This document shows, in pieces, positions 1-9,801 of a stretch of DNA of 64,000 nt (its first letter is position 1; every line of letters begins with the position of its first letter). The notes below the pieces were generated by a model. It was not told the DNA's origin and did not search any database. It saw only the letters and a program-made list of their open reading frames with translations. The DNA comes from Syntrophotalea acetylenica (GTDB lineage: Bacteria > Desulfobacterota > Desulfuromonadia > Desulfuromonadales > Syntrophotaleaceae). Made by a program: the position numbers and the translations under genes. The DNA lies in contig NZ_CP015455.1 in assembly GCF_001888165.1 (NCBI RefSeq), forward strand, positions 986,001 to 1,050,000, given 5' to 3'.

Positions 1-1
1 C

Positions 2-1855
2 AAGGCGTCCTACAAATGGTATGCGACCTCTTCCATTCTGGTTCCTTTTACGGCGACCAATATCGACAACAGCATGCTGGGGCTGGATAATACCTACGTT
101 GTCGGAGCAGGATATCGCTATGATTTCAATAAGGACAACGCCTTTACGCAGGCGGATGGCGCCTGGCTGGTGAACTGGGTGCGCGGGTATGCCGATGGCG
201 GCAGCGTTAAAAAAACCTGGGTCCTGGATCCCCTCGACCACTCCGTCCCCGCCGTGGTTACGCCGCCAAGCCGGCCAGCCTGGTATTATGGAGCCGCCGT
301 TACGGAAACCGAGCGTGACAGTTTTGATGCTTTTGTGACGACTCATTCCCAACGGGATACCGTTGTGCTGGTCGGATCGCGCAGCGGTATGCTGCACGCT
401 TTCAATGCCGGACAGTTTCGCTGGGGAGACAATACGGAAACCCCCCAGCGGGAATTGCGCGGCTATTATCTCTGGGATGACGACAGCAGCGTGACTTCCT
501 GGTGGAGCAGCTTTCTGTCCGGCTATCCGGATACCAGCCCGGAAACCTCCCCACCCTTTTTCACCTGGCAGACCAGGGGTAGCAAGGCACCTGATTATGG
601 CGATGGCCAGGAGCTGTGGGCATTTATTCCGGCCAATCTGCTGTCCCGGCTGAAAAACAATTATCTCAAAGGCGAGGACCGCGCCTTTGTCGACGCCTCT
701 CCGGCGGTCGCCGATGTTCATATAGGTGGCGCCTGGAAAACCGTGGTGCTTTGCGCCGAGGGCAATGGCGGCGACTCGGTGTTTGCTCTGGATATCACCG
801 ATACCCGTCATCCCACCTTCATGTGGGAGTTTGCCGACCCGGATCTGTTTCGCAGCCGTTCCTCGCCTGCGGTGGCGGTGCTCGGGAAGATCGTGGCCGG
901 CGGAAAGGCCAGATGGGCGGCATTTTTTGTCAGCGGCAAAACCAATGACGGTACGCTGTTCCCCTCGGTGTATATCATCGATATTGCCGATGGCAGTGTC
1001 ATCGAACGGATTTTTCTCAACTGCGAGCCAGCGGGTGTCGGCGGGGTGCCTTCCGGTCAACCCGCCATCGTTGACAGTGACGGGAACGGTTACATCGATC
1101 GACTATATATCGGCACCGACAAAGGGTATATGTACAAAGTCAACCTCCCGGATCTCCCGGGCAGCGTCGCCTATCCGATCAGCCAGTGCGTGATCAACAC
1201 GGATTTCGATTATGTCAGGGTGAACGATCAGGGCACGGAAGATACCGCCGACGATGTTTCCACAACCATGACGGTTCCGGAAAATCAGAGGTATCATTCC
1301 ATCTACGCGTCGCCAACGGTCGTCGTCGACAACAGCCTCAACAGCAGTGGCGCACTGGTGCATAACGTGCGCATTTTCTTCGGTAGCGGCGACAGCCCCT
1401 ATGTCGATGAGGATATCGACACAGGCAATACAAGCTACCATTTTTTTGCCTATGCCGATCATGCCGCGAAAGGATCGACAGAGGCCTCTGATGTCGAACT
1501 GGCCTGGTTTGAAGCCCTTCCGGCCGGGCATCGGATTTTCGCTTCAGCTTACGCAGCGGCCGGCAGTGTTTATTTCGGCACCGCCACCTCCGACACCGAA
1601 GATCCCTGCGGCGGACCCAACGAGGGCCGCATCTACGCCTTCTCCTATTCAGGGCTTTCGTTGCTGAGCGATTCCGCGGGCCAGCAGGGGCTGGAGGTCG
1701 GTGATATCATAACGGCACCGTTGGTCGAGGATCAGCACTTGTATTTCAAAACCCCTGATGGGCTTAAGTCCCTGGGTTCCAATCAGTACAACAATCCGAC
1801 CCGAACCGGGGGGCTGCCTTACTCCCGGGTGCGGAGCTGGCGAGAAGTATTCTGA
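2..1855 (+). CDS. pilY1: PilY1-type type IV pilus protein, C-terminal part (5' end outside the window)
   Basis: Open reading continues from the window edge without a start codon, so this is the C-terminal ~617 residues of a larger gene. PilY1 proteins are large, exported, pilus-associated adhesins whose C-terminal beta-propeller binds calcium and controls extension and retraction. Supporting features are the calcium-loop motif DSDGNGYID (near 1072-1098), repeated propeller-like blades (FVSGKTNDGTLFPSVYIID, LYIGTDKGYMYKVNL), the FGSGDSPY block, and an ending of the SWREVF type seen in this family. Position ahead of a complete pil locus agrees. A perfect 16-bp hairpin follows the stop. The N-terminal variable region and signal peptide cannot be seen. 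Confidence 0.85.
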   Translation, partial: KASYKWYATSSILVPFTATNIDNSMLGLDNTYVVGAGYRYDFNKDNAFTQADGAWLVNWVRGYADGGSVKKTWVLDPLDHSVPAVVTPPSRPAWYYGAAVTETERDSFDAFVTTHSQRDTVVLVGSRSGMLHAFNAGQFRWGDNTETPQRELRGYYLWDDDSSVTSWWSSFLSGYPDTSPETSPPFFTWQTRGSKAPDYGDGQELWAFIPANLLSRLKNNYLKGEDRAFVDASPAVADVHIGGAWKTVVLCAEGNGGDSVFALDITDTRHPTFMWEFADPDLFRSRSSPAVAVLGKIVAGGKARWAAFFVSGKTNDGTLFPSVYIIDIADGSVIERIFLNCEPAGVGGVPSGQPAIVDSDGNGYIDRLYIGTDKGYMYKVNLPDLPGSVAYPISQCVINTDFDYVRVNDQGTEDTADDVSTTMTVPENQRYHSIYASPTVVVDNSLNSSGALVHNVRIFFGSGDSPYVDEDIDTGNTSYHFFAYADHAAKGSTEASDVELAWFEALPAGHRIFASAYAAAGSVYFGTATSDTEDPCGGPNEGRIYAFSYSGLSLLSDSAGQQGLEVGDIITAPLVEDQHLYFKTPDGLKSLGSNQYNNPTRTGGLPYSRVRSWREVF

Positions 1856-1874
1856 GAGGATAGAAAAACCGACA

Positions 1875-1919
1875 GGGCAAAAGAGGCAAGACGGTCCGAT
1901 GGGCTTGCCTCTTTTGCCC
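1875..1919 (+). terminator. Perfect 16-bp hairpin after pilY1
   Basis: GGGCAAAAGAGGCAAG (1875-1890) pairs exactly with 1904-1919 around a 13-nt loop. Only a short T stretch follows, so it could act as a terminator or as an mRNA-stabilising 3' structure. Confidence 0.6.
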
Positions 1920-2023
1920 ATTTCGCGCCTGACCTGGCAGGCGCAGCCCGTGTTCCAGACGTCTTGCCGCTTCCCGTTTTTCCCGTTTTTCCCTTGCGCC
2001 TTCCGTAAACCATTGCGTATAGT

Positions 2024-2201
2024 TAGTTTTCATCCGGAAACGGCCCTTTTCCGCCGTGGCGGCGTCAATCCGCAGGCTTGCTTGTGCGGCGTACCGATGT
2101 ACGCCTCCGCGCAACCCCTTGATTTCCTTGCCACAACGAAAAATGGCTCGTTTCCCATATGAAAACTACGCTGTCTCCATCCGGAGTTTCCGGATGGAGA
2201 C
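2024..2201 (+). repeat. Dispersed repeat copy A: 145-bp unit plus perfect hairpin
   Basis: The unit (2024-2168) starts TAGTTTTCATCCGGAAACGG and ends with its imperfect inverse, giving ~20-bp terminal inverted repeats. Internally it holds a GCGGCGTAC / GTACGCCTCCGC pairing. A separate perfect 12-bp hairpin with loop AGTTT follows (2173-2201). The same composite occurs at 2207, 20065 and, decayed, 20247. Looks like a small non-autonomous (MITE/REPIN-like) element; no ORF is evident. Confidence 0.85.
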
Positions 2202-2206
2202 TAGGT

Positions 2207-2385
2207 TAGCTTTCATCCGGAAACGGCTCTTTTGCGCCGTGGCGGCGTCAACACGCGGGCTTGCTTGTGCGGTGTACCGATGGCCGCCTCCGCGCAACCC
2301 CTTGATTGCCTGGCCACAGCGAAAAATTGCTTGTTTCCATGTGAAAACTACGCAGTATCCAGCCGGAGTTTCCGGCTGGATACTG
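2207..2385 (+). repeat. Dispersed repeat copy B: 144-bp unit plus hairpin
   Basis: Tandem second copy, diverged from copy A by scattered substitutions. Its trailing hairpin (2353-2385) has a 14-bp stem in which the A/T pair of copy A (CATCCGG) is replaced by a G/C pair (CAGCCGG with CCGGCTG), a compensatory change that keeps the fold. It ends about 50 bp before the next gene. Confidence 0.85.
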
Positions 2386-2436
2386 GTTGAATCTTTGTTC
2401 CGCTCGCCAACACGTACCGCAAGGGAGTTCAGACGT

Positions 2437-3786
2437 ATGGCAAAGATCGCTCCGTTCAGAGCTGTCCGTTATAATCTCGAAAAGATTCAGGACCCCGTCA
2501 GCGTAACGGCGCCGCCCTACGATGTCATTTCGCCTGCGTTGCAGGACGATCTGTACCGCCGCAGCCCCTTCAACCTGGTTCGCCTGATTCTAGGCAAAAT
2601 CGAGCCGGACGATGATGCGGCCAACAACCGCTATACCCGGGCGGCGGGATTTTTTCGCCAGTGGCAGGACGACGGCATTCTGGTCCGGGACAGGGAGCCT
2701 TCCATCTACCTGTACGATGAAGAGTACCAGGCTGAAGGCATGGGGACCGTGGTACGCAAGGGCTTCATCGCCCTGGCGCGGCTGGAGGATTTTGCCACCG
2801 GCATGGTCAAGCCGCATGAAAAGACCCTGAGCGGCCCCAAAGCTGACCGCTTGCAGCTGACCAAAGCCTGCGAGGCCAATTTCAGCCCCATTTTCGGGCT
2901 CTATTCCGACCCCTGCTGTGTGCAGGAAGCCCTGACCTGGGAGCTGAAAAAGCGCACCCCCGATTTCGAGGTGACCGACGATGACGGTGTTGTCCACCGC
3001 CTCTGGCAAGTCACCGACCGGACCGTGATCGGCAGGATCTGCGGCCTTCTGGAGAACAAGCCGCTGTTCATCGCCGACGGCCATCACCGCTATGAGACGG
3101 CCCTGAATTATCGCGATTTTCGCAGGGCGCAGAGCGAAGGGTTCAGCGGCAAGGAGTTGTTCAATTATGTTCTGATGTATTTTGCCAATATGGAAGATCA
3201 GGGTATGCTTATCTTTCCAACCCATCGCGTGGTGCACGGGTTGGAGGCGTTTCGCCTGGAGCCGTTTTTGACCGAACTGGGCGTTTATTTCGAGGTGGAG
3301 GCACACACCGTGGATCCGGACGATGCCGATTCCCGGCGCCAGGCCCGCGATATCCTCCGGAACAAGGGCGAAAACAAGCCGGCCATCGGGTTGTTTGCCG
3401 GCGGGCGGACCCTTTATGTGCTGACTCTCAAGGACGCGGCAAGCATGGATGCCTTTTTCGACGAAAAAACCTCCAAGGCGCTGCGCACCCTCGATGTCTC
3501 GATCCTGCATCGCCTGGTGCTGGAAAAGATGCTCCATATCACTTCGGAGGCACAGGAGCAGCAGACCCATCTTGGTTATGTCAAGAATTTTGACGAGCCG
3601 TTCTCCATGGTGCAATCGGGGCAGTGCCAGATGGCGTTCCTGATGAATTCCACCCGCATGGTGCAGGTCAGGGATGTTGCCAACGCCGGTGAAAAAATGC
3701 CGCAGAAATCGACCTATTTTTATCCCAAGCTGCTCAGCGGTCTGGTCATCAACCCCATCGTTTGCGGCGAAACGGTTGAAGACTGA
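2437..3786 (+). CDS. DUF1015 family protein
   Basis: 449-residue protein of the DUF1015 family, widespread in anaerobes and often encoded near amino-acid or cofactor genes; its biochemical role is not established. Family signature blocks are visible: an N-terminal APFRAVRYN / APPYDVISP segment, the central FIADGHHRYETALNY block, and a C-terminal KSTYFYPKLLSGLV stretch. The reading frame is open further upstream, into the repeats. I chose ATG 2437 because a GGGAG lies 9 nt before it and homologues start with the same MAKIAPFRA-like sequence. A small GCCCAT...ATGGGC hairpin (3821-3837) followed by CGTTTT lies after the gene. Confidence 0.85.
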   Translation: MAKIAPFRAVRYNLEKIQDPVSVTAPPYDVISPALQDDLYRRSPFNLVRLILGKIEPDDDAANNRYTRAAGFFRQWQDDGILVRDREPSIYLYDEEYQAEGMGTVVRKGFIALARLEDFATGMVKPHEKTLSGPKADRLQLTKACEANFSPIFGLYSDPCCVQEALTWELKKRTPDFEVTDDDGVVHRLWQVTDRTVIGRICGLLENKPLFIADGHHRYETALNYRDFRRAQSEGFSGKELFNYVLMYFANMEDQGMLIFPTHRVVHGLEAFRLEPFLTELGVYFEVEAHTVDPDDADSRRQARDILRNKGENKPAIGLFAGGRTLYVLTLKDAASMDAFFDEKTSKALRTLDVSILHRLVLEKMLHITSEAQEQQTHLGYVKNFDEPFSMVQSGQCQMAFLMNSTRMVQVRDVANAGEKMPQKSTYFYPKLLSGLVINPIVCGETVED

Positions 3787-3861
3787 CGTTGGCCCGGCGG
3801 CAGCGGCCCGGGTATGCCGTGCCCATTTCGCATGGGCCGTTTTGGAAGGCTTCGCCGATTT

Positions 3862-6024
3862 ATGAGTCTCTCGCCCGACGATCTGCTGAATCTGTTGCTT
3901 CAGAACCGGGGCAAGCCCCTTTCGGGAAGACAGCTGCTGGCCGGTTTTGATCTTTCCCGCGATGAACGCCAGGCTGCTCTGCGTCTGCTGGAGACACTGG
4001 CGGACGAGGGGCTGGTGCGCCGCGCCCGCAAGGGGCTGTATTCCCTGCCGAAATCGACGGAGCTGGTGATCGGCAAGATCGCCGTGCATCGCCAGGGCTA
4101 CGGTTTTGTCGTGCCTGAAGAGCCCGGCCGCCCCGACGTGTTTGTTCCCGCCCGGTTCATGCGGGATATCATGGATGGGGACCGTGTCGCGGTGCGGCTG
4201 CAGCGTGCCCCGAGAGGAGGTTTCGAGGGGCGCGTCGTGCGGGTGCTGGCGCGGGCGCATCACAGCATTGTCGGCGTGTTCCGGCCGGACTCGGGGCATG
4301 GCATGGTATTGCCCAGCGATCCGGCCCTGTCGCAACCGGTTCTGCTCCTTGCCCCCTGTGCCTTGCCGGTCAATGCGGGAGATCTGGTAATCGCCGCCAT
4401 AGAGCGTTATCCCACCCGCCGGCAGTATCCGCAGGGACGCATTGTCGAGGTTCTCGGCGATCCCTCCGATCCCCGGGTTGAAGTCCTGGCCCTTGCCCAC
4501 AAGTACGATCTGCCCCGGGAGTTTTCCCCCGCCGCCCTCGACCAGGCCCGGTCCGTGCCCATGGAAGTCGCAGAGGGCGACCTTGCCGGCCGCGAGGATC
4601 TGCGTTCGGTGCCGTTTGTCACCATCGACGGCGAGACGGCCAAGGACTTTGACGATGCGGTGGCGGTGTGCTGGGAGGCGGATGGCGCCATCCGCTTATG
4701 GGTTGCCATCGCCGACGTGGCCCACTATGTCTATCCGGACAGTCCCATCGACAAGGATGCCCTGGACCGTGGCACCAGCGTCTACTTTCCCGGCATCTGC
4801 CTGCCCATGCTGCCCGAGGCCCTGAGCAACGGCATCTGTTCGCTGAATCCCGGCGTCGACCGCCTGGTGCTGACGGCGGAAATGCTGTTCGACAGGCGCG
4901 GGGCCAGGGTGTCAAGCCGCTTTTATCCCGCAGTGATGCACAGCCGGGCCCGTTTGACCTATCACCAGGTGGCGCAAGTTCTGGACGAAACGTCAAGCCA
5001 TGATTCCTTGCCGCCAAAGACGCCGCTGGAGGATCTGAGGCTTATGGCCGAGCTGGCGCTGCGGTTGCAGCAGATGCGTTTTCGGCGCGGCAGTCTCGAT
5101 TTCGATCTGCCAGAACCCGAGATCGTGCTGGACCTGCAAGGGCGTCCCGACCAGATCCTGCGTGCCGAGCGCACCCTGGCGCACCGCCTGATCGAAGAAT
5201 TCATGCTGGCCGCCAATGAAGCCGTCGCGACGTTTCTCTCGGAGCACCACATTCCGCTGCTTTACCGGGTGCATGAACCGCCCGATATGGAAAAGCTGCT
5301 GGCGTTCCAGACCTTCCTTGCCCATTTCAACATCGGGCTCGATCTGTCGGAAGAAACCGTGTCTCCCGCGGCGCTGCAGGGGGCGCTCGATGCGGTTCGC
5401 GATCGTCCCGAAGAGCGCATGGTCAACCAGTATTTGCTTCGCAGCATGAAGCAGGCGCGTTACGATGCCGCCAATCTCGGCCATTTCGGTCTTGCCTCCG
5501 ACTGTTATTGTCATTTCACCTCGCCCATCCGCCGTTACCCCGACCTGGTGGTTCACCGCATACTGCGCAGGGTGCTGTCCGCGGGCAAGGCCCCGTTGAA
5601 GGTTTCCGTGCTTGAAAAGCTGGGCGAAGCAACTTCTTTCAGGGAACGCCGCGCCATGGACGCCGAGCGGGAGATGGTGGCCCTGAAGCGCTGTCAGTTC
5701 ATGCAGGACCGGGTCGGAGAGATTTTCGAAGCCTGGGTGGCGGATGTGCAGCCTTTTGGTATTTTTGTGGAACTGCAGGATGTTTTCGTCGAAGGTCTGG
5801 TGCATGTCGCCACCTTGAGCGACGATTTTTACGAATTCGATGAAGAGCTTCACCGTCTGGTGGGGCAGCGCCGTCGCCGGATTTTCCGCATTGGCGATGC
5901 CGTGACGGTAAAGCTTGTAAAAGCCGACCTGGATCGCAGGGAACTCGATTTCGAACTGGACGAGCCGATGTCCGCACCGCCTCCGGGCCGGGCGCGCAGG
6001 CGTGACGGCAAGGCCAGGCATTGA
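3862..6024 (+). CDS. rnr: Ribonuclease R (RNB family 3'-5' exoribonuclease)
   Basis: 720 residues, in the usual RNase R range. It degrades structured RNA processively from the 3' end in the cytoplasm. Domain order: N-terminal winged helix (about 1-70), cold-shock/OB folds (75-230), catalytic RNB domain (from ~250), and a C-terminal S1 domain beginning near VGEIFEAWVADVQPFGIF. Metal-binding aspartates of the active site are at D256, D262, D264 and D265 in IDGETAKDFDDAV. ATG 3862 gives the standard MSLSPDDLL-like start after GGAAGG; an in-frame upstream ATG at 3814 would add 16 unconserved residues. It ends 10 bp before ribF, suggesting cotranscription with ribF and aroE. Confidence 0.95.
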   Translation: MSLSPDDLLNLLLQNRGKPLSGRQLLAGFDLSRDERQAALRLLETLADEGLVRRARKGLYSLPKSTELVIGKIAVHRQGYGFVVPEEPGRPDVFVPARFMRDIMDGDRVAVRLQRAPRGGFEGRVVRVLARAHHSIVGVFRPDSGHGMVLPSDPALSQPVLLLAPCALPVNAGDLVIAAIERYPTRRQYPQGRIVEVLGDPSDPRVEVLALAHKYDLPREFSPAALDQARSVPMEVAEGDLAGREDLRSVPFVTIDGETAKDFDDAVAVCWEADGAIRLWVAIADVAHYVYPDSPIDKDALDRGTSVYFPGICLPMLPEALSNGICSLNPGVDRLVLTAEMLFDRRGARVSSRFYPAVMHSRARLTYHQVAQVLDETSSHDSLPPKTPLEDLRLMAELALRLQQMRFRRGSLDFDLPEPEIVLDLQGRPDQILRAERTLAHRLIEEFMLAANEAVATFLSEHHIPLLYRVHEPPDMEKLLAFQTFLAHFNIGLDLSEETVSPAALQGALDAVRDRPEERMVNQYLLRSMKQARYDAANLGHFGLASDCYCHFTSPIRRYPDLVVHRILRRVLSAGKAPLKVSVLEKLGEATSFRERRAMDAEREMVALKRCQFMQDRVGEIFEAWVADVQPFGIFVELQDVFVEGLVHVATLSDDFYEFDEELHRLVGQRRRRIFRIGDAVTVKLVKADLDRRELDFELDEPMSAPPPGRARRRDGKARH

Positions 6025-6034
6025 AACCAAATTT

Positions 6035-7021
6035 ATGAAAATTGTACGCGATATTGATGAATTGAGGAGCCCGATCAAAAATGCCGTTGTCACGATCGGC
6101 AACTTCGATGGCATTCATCTGGGGCATCGGGAAATTTTCCGGCGTGTCGTATCCCGCAGCCGTCAGACCGGCGGGACGTCCGTTGTGTATACCTTTGTGC
6201 CGCATCCGTTGAAGATACTGGCTCCGGACCGTGCCCCGGCTCTGATCAATACCTACGCCGAAAAAGAGCTCCTGATCGAGGCATCCTGCATCGATGTGCT
6301 GATTTGCGCACCCTTCACCCGCGAATTGGCCGACTTGCCCGCCCATCGTTTCGTCCGGGAACTTCTGGTGGACAAGGTCGGTGTCACGCATCTGGTGGTC
6401 GGCTACGATTATCTGTTCGGCAAAGGCCGGTCCGGCGATATCCACCTGCTGCGGCGCATGGGGGAGTATCTCGGATTTTCCGTGGAGGTCCTCGAACCCA
6501 TCGCCACCGGCGGAGAGGTTTACAGCTCGACCCGGGTGCGGGAAATGATCCGGCAGGGCAGCGTTGCCGAAGTGGTCCAGGTCCTCGGCCGCCACTACAC
6601 CTTCGAAGGCAGGGTGGTGCATGGTTTCGGCCGCGGTTCCCAACTGGGCTTTCCCACCGCCAACCTCAAGACCGACAAGGAGCTGATGCCGCCCGCCGGT
6701 GTCTACGCCGTCAAGGTCAAGCGTGGTGACCGCCTCTACGACGGAGTCATGAATCTGGGACAGAATCCGACCTTCGGGGCCGCCGGTTACTTCATCGAAG
6801 CGCATATTCTCGATTTTAGCGGGGATCTTTACGGCAACGATCTTCGGGTCTATTTCGTGGAAAGGCTGCGGGAGGAAAAACGCTTCGCCGGGCCACAGGC
6901 TCTGAGGGAGGCTATTCAGGAGGATATCCGCAAGGCCCGCCAGATTCTGTCGGCATCGAAAATCGTCGAATACCAGGAATATCTCGATTGCGGTAAGCGG
7001 GCAGGGGAGGAACAGGCATGA
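6035..7021 (+). CDS. ribF: Bifunctional riboflavin kinase / FAD synthetase
   Basis: 328 residues. RibF converts riboflavin to FMN and then FAD. The N-terminal nucleotidyltransferase part shows VTIGNFDGIHLGHREIF (the HxGH-type ATP site); the C-terminal flavokinase part shows GFGRGSQLGFPTANL and MNLGQNPTFG. ATG 6035 matches the normal family start (MKIVRDIDEL). It overlaps aroE by 4 bp (ATGA), indicating translational coupling. Confidence 0.95.
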   Translation: MKIVRDIDELRSPIKNAVVTIGNFDGIHLGHREIFRRVVSRSRQTGGTSVVYTFVPHPLKILAPDRAPALINTYAEKELLIEASCIDVLICAPFTRELADLPAHRFVRELLVDKVGVTHLVVGYDYLFGKGRSGDIHLLRRMGEYLGFSVEVLEPIATGGEVYSSTRVREMIRQGSVAEVVQVLGRHYTFEGRVVHGFGRGSQLGFPTANLKTDKELMPPAGVYAVKVKRGDRLYDGVMNLGQNPTFGAAGYFIEAHILDFSGDLYGNDLRVYFVERLREEKRFAGPQALREAIQEDIRKARQILSASKIVEYQEYLDCGKRAGEEQA

Positions 7022-7866
7022 TGATCCGCGGAACCACCCGGGTGTTCGGCATATTCGGCCATCCGGTGGACCATTCCCTGTCGCCGCTGATGCACAATGC
7101 AGCTTTTCGCGCCCTGGGCATGGATGCCGTGTACGTGCCGTTTGCCGTTGCGCCGGTCCGGCTGGGGGAAGCGGTGGCCGCCCTGCGGGCCCTGCGCATA
7201 GCGGGTGTGAACGTCACCATTCCACACAAGGAAACGGTCCTTGCCTATCTCGATGAGGTGGATGCCGCGGCGCGCCTGATCGGCGCCGTCAATACCGTGC
7301 ATAACCGGGACGGGTATCTTGTCGGTTATAACACCGACGGGACAGGTCTTATAAGGTCACTGGCCGCCGACCTGGCATTCGATCCCGCGGGCAAGCGCGT
7401 GCTGCTGCTCGGGGCCGGCGGTGCGAGCCGCGCCGCTCTGGTCGCTCTGGCTGAAACCGGCGCGGCATGGATCGGCGTCGCCAACCGCACCCGCCCCAAA
7501 GCCGAGAATCTCGTCGCCGAATTCAGGGATCATTTTCCGGGAACGGATTTTGCTGTGCTGGATCTTGCCGCTTCGGCACTGGCGGCCGTCTGCCCCTCGG
7601 TCAACCTGTTGCTGAACGGCACGTCCATCGGACTCAAGGGCGAGGTTTTCGATGCGCTGCCCTGGCAGCAGCTCAATCGCGCGGCGGTGGTGTGCGATAT
7701 TGTTTACCGCAGCCCCGACACGCCGCTGGTGATGACGGCCCGTTCGCGAGGGCACCGCGCCACCGGCGGTCTGGGCATGCTCATCGCCCAGGGGGAGGCC
7801 GCGTTTCGCATCTGGACCGGGCAGGAGCCTCCCGCCGGGGTGATGCGGCAGGCGCTGGCCCGGTAA
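7018..7866 (+). CDS. aroE: Shikimate dehydrogenase
   Basis: 282 residues, normal AroE length. Catalyses NADPH-dependent reduction of 3-dehydroshikimate to shikimate. The substrate site is seen in HSLSPLMHN and NVTIPHKETV (catalytic Lys), the NTDG block, and an NADP fold glycine motif LLLGAGGASRAAL. The gene begins ATGATG; either Met could start, the first one overlapping the ribF stop. The aromatic pathway is continued by aroC and aroB about 19 kb downstream. No strong terminator is visible before pilB. Confidence 0.95.
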   Translation: MMIRGTTRVFGIFGHPVDHSLSPLMHNAAFRALGMDAVYVPFAVAPVRLGEAVAALRALRIAGVNVTIPHKETVLAYLDEVDAAARLIGAVNTVHNRDGYLVGYNTDGTGLIRSLAADLAFDPAGKRVLLLGAGGASRAALVALAETGAAWIGVANRTRPKAENLVAEFRDHFPGTDFAVLDLAASALAAVCPSVNLLLNGTSIGLKGEVFDALPWQQLNRAAVVCDIVYRSPDTPLVMTARSRGHRATGGLGMLIAQGEAAFRIWTGQEPPAGVMRQALAR

Positions 7867-7886
7867 AACAATTTTTTAATGTGTTC

Positions 7887-7915
7887 TTGACTTGTTGTCG
7901 CCCTTCATCTAACCT
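7887..7915 (+). promoter_or_regulatory. Possible sigma-70 promoter upstream of pilB
   Basis: TTGACT (7887-7892), 17-bp spacer, then TAACCT (7910-7915), about 100 bp before pilB. The -35 is good and the -10 weak; suggested from sequence only. Confidence 0.35.
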
Positions 7916-8013
7916 GCGGGACGATTATTGCTGTTCTGTAATTTTCCCGATTTCTCCACCTGTAAATATCCAGATTCATCGGCTGTTTGAAAGTCTGATC
8001 AGAGGATTTTTTC

Positions 8014-9714
8014 ATGACAAGTAACCGTCTTGGCGAATTGCTGGTTCGCAACGATCTGATAAATGCCCAGCAATTGAACCAGGCATTGGACGACCAGAAG
8101 CTCAACGGGGGCCGGCTCGGTACCTGTCTGGTGCGCCTCGGTTTCGTCAAGGAGGAAGAACTCTCCGCGTTTTTGTCCAAGCAGTACGGCGTCCCTTCCA
8201 TCAACCTCAACGATTTCGAGATCGAGGCGGATGTCATCCGGCATGTCCCCGCCGATATTGCCCAGAAATACCAGATCGTTCCGGTAAACCGGGCGGGTTC
8301 GACCCTGATCGTCGCCATGAACGATCCGTCCAACCTGTTCGCCATCGACGATCTGAAGTTCATGACCGGCTTCAACATCGAGGTGGTGGTCGCCACCGAG
8401 TCGGCGATCAAGGCGGCGATCGACAAATATTACGACCAGAGCGCCACCTTTGCCGATGTCATGGACGACCTGGAGGACATCGACATCGAGGTCGTCGACG
8501 AGGACGACAGCGTCGATGTCCATGCCCTTGAAAAAGCCACGGAGGACGCGCCGGTCGTCAAACTGGTCAATCTCATCCTGACCGATGCCATCAAGAAAAA
8601 AGCCTCCGATATCCATATCGAACCCTACGAAAAATCCTTTCGGGTGCGCTATCGCATCGACGGGGTGCTGTACGAGGTTATGAAACCGCCCATGAAACTG
8701 CGCGCCGCGATTACCTCGCGCATCAAGATCATGGCCGAAATGGATATCGCCGAGCGCCGCCTGCCGCAGGATGGCCGCATCAAGATCAAGCTGCCCGGCG
8801 GCAAGGACATGGACTACCGGGTCAGCTGCCTGCCGACCCTGTTCGGCGAGAAAATCGTCTGCCGCTTGCTGGACAAATCCAATCTGCAGCTGGACATGAC
8901 CAAACTGGGCTATGACGAACAGCCGCTGGAATGGTTCAAGGAAGCCATTCACAAGCCTTTCGGCATGGTCCTGGTCACCGGGCCGACCGGTTCGGGCAAG
9001 ACGGTATCGCTTTATTCGGCTCTTGCCGAGCTCAACGACAGCACTCTCAATATTTCCACCGCGGAGGACCCGGTCGAATTCAACTTCGCCGGCATCAACC
9101 AGGTGCACATGCACGAGGAGATCGGTCTTAACTTCGCCTCCGCCCTGCGCTCCTTTCTGCGCCAGGATCCGGATATCATCATGATCGGCGAGATTCGCGA
9201 CTTCGAAACCGCCGAGATCGGCATCAAGGCCGCTCTCACCGGCCACATGGTGCTCTCGACGCTGCATACCAACGACGCGCCCAGCACCATCAGCCGCCTG
9301 CTGAACATGGGGATCGAACCGTTCCTGGTGGCTTCCGCCGTCAACCTGATTACCGCCCAGCGCCTGGGACGCCGTGTCTGCAAGGAATGCAAGGAGATCG
9401 AGGAGGTCCCGAAACAGGCCCTCATCGACGCAGGCGTGGCGCCAGACGAGGTCGACGACTACATCTGTTACCGCGGCGTGGGCTGCGGTGTCTGCAACAA
9501 CACCGGCTACAAGGGCCGCGTCGGCATTTATCAGGTTATGCCCATGTTCGAGGAAATCCGGGAGCTGATCCTGGCGGGGGCCAACACCGCCGAGATCAAG
9601 CGCGAGTCGATGCGCCTCGGCGTCAAGACCATGCGCCAATCGGCTCTGCTCAAGCTCAAGGAAGGCGTCACCTCCTTCGAGGAGGTGCTGCGCTGCACCG
9701 TGTCGGATGATTAG
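8014..9714 (+). CDS. pilB: Type IV pilus extension ATPase PilB
   Basis: 566 residues. A hexameric ATPase at the cytoplasmic base that drives pilin polymerisation. The N-terminal T2SSE_N (MshEN-like) region covers about 1-150, followed by the GSPII_E ATPase domain. Walker A GPTGSGKT is at 323-330; the Asp box and Walker B lie in IMIGEIRDFETAEIG; the His box is STLHTNDAP. A tetracysteine zinc site (C456, C459, C491, C494) is typical of PilB/GspE and absent from PilT. AGAGGA precedes the ATG. First gene of the pilB-T-C-S-R run. Confidence 0.95.
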   Translation: MTSNRLGELLVRNDLINAQQLNQALDDQKLNGGRLGTCLVRLGFVKEEELSAFLSKQYGVPSINLNDFEIEADVIRHVPADIAQKYQIVPVNRAGSTLIVAMNDPSNLFAIDDLKFMTGFNIEVVVATESAIKAAIDKYYDQSATFADVMDDLEDIDIEVVDEDDSVDVHALEKATEDAPVVKLVNLILTDAIKKKASDIHIEPYEKSFRVRYRIDGVLYEVMKPPMKLRAAITSRIKIMAEMDIAERRLPQDGRIKIKLPGGKDMDYRVSCLPTLFGEKIVCRLLDKSNLQLDMTKLGYDEQPLEWFKEAIHKPFGMVLVTGPTGSGKTVSLYSALAELNDSTLNISTAEDPVEFNFAGINQVHMHEEIGLNFASALRSFLRQDPDIIMIGEIRDFETAEIGIKAALTGHMVLSTLHTNDAPSTISRLLNMGIEPFLVASAVNLITAQRLGRRVCKECKEIEEVPKQALIDAGVAPDEVDDYICYRGVGCGVCNNTGYKGRVGIYQVMPMFEEIRELILAGANTAEIKRESMRLGVKTMRQSALLKLKEGVTSFEEVLRCTVSDD

Positions 9715-9801
9715 CGCTGAGCGCTGAGGGGGCGTTGTTTCCGGAGGAATGTTTTTTGCTTGCGTATTGCATTATGACGACAGGGGAGGTTGGTTTCAGA
9801 T

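Noticed and set aside
2590-4500. A 636-codon open frame on the minus strand opposite the DUF1015 and rnr genes
   Set aside because: It lies wholly antisense to two well-supported genes, has no ribosome site or domain, and reflects GC-rich codon bias. Similar long antisense frames (for example opposite pilB, ribF, nuoF and accC) were dropped for the same reason.
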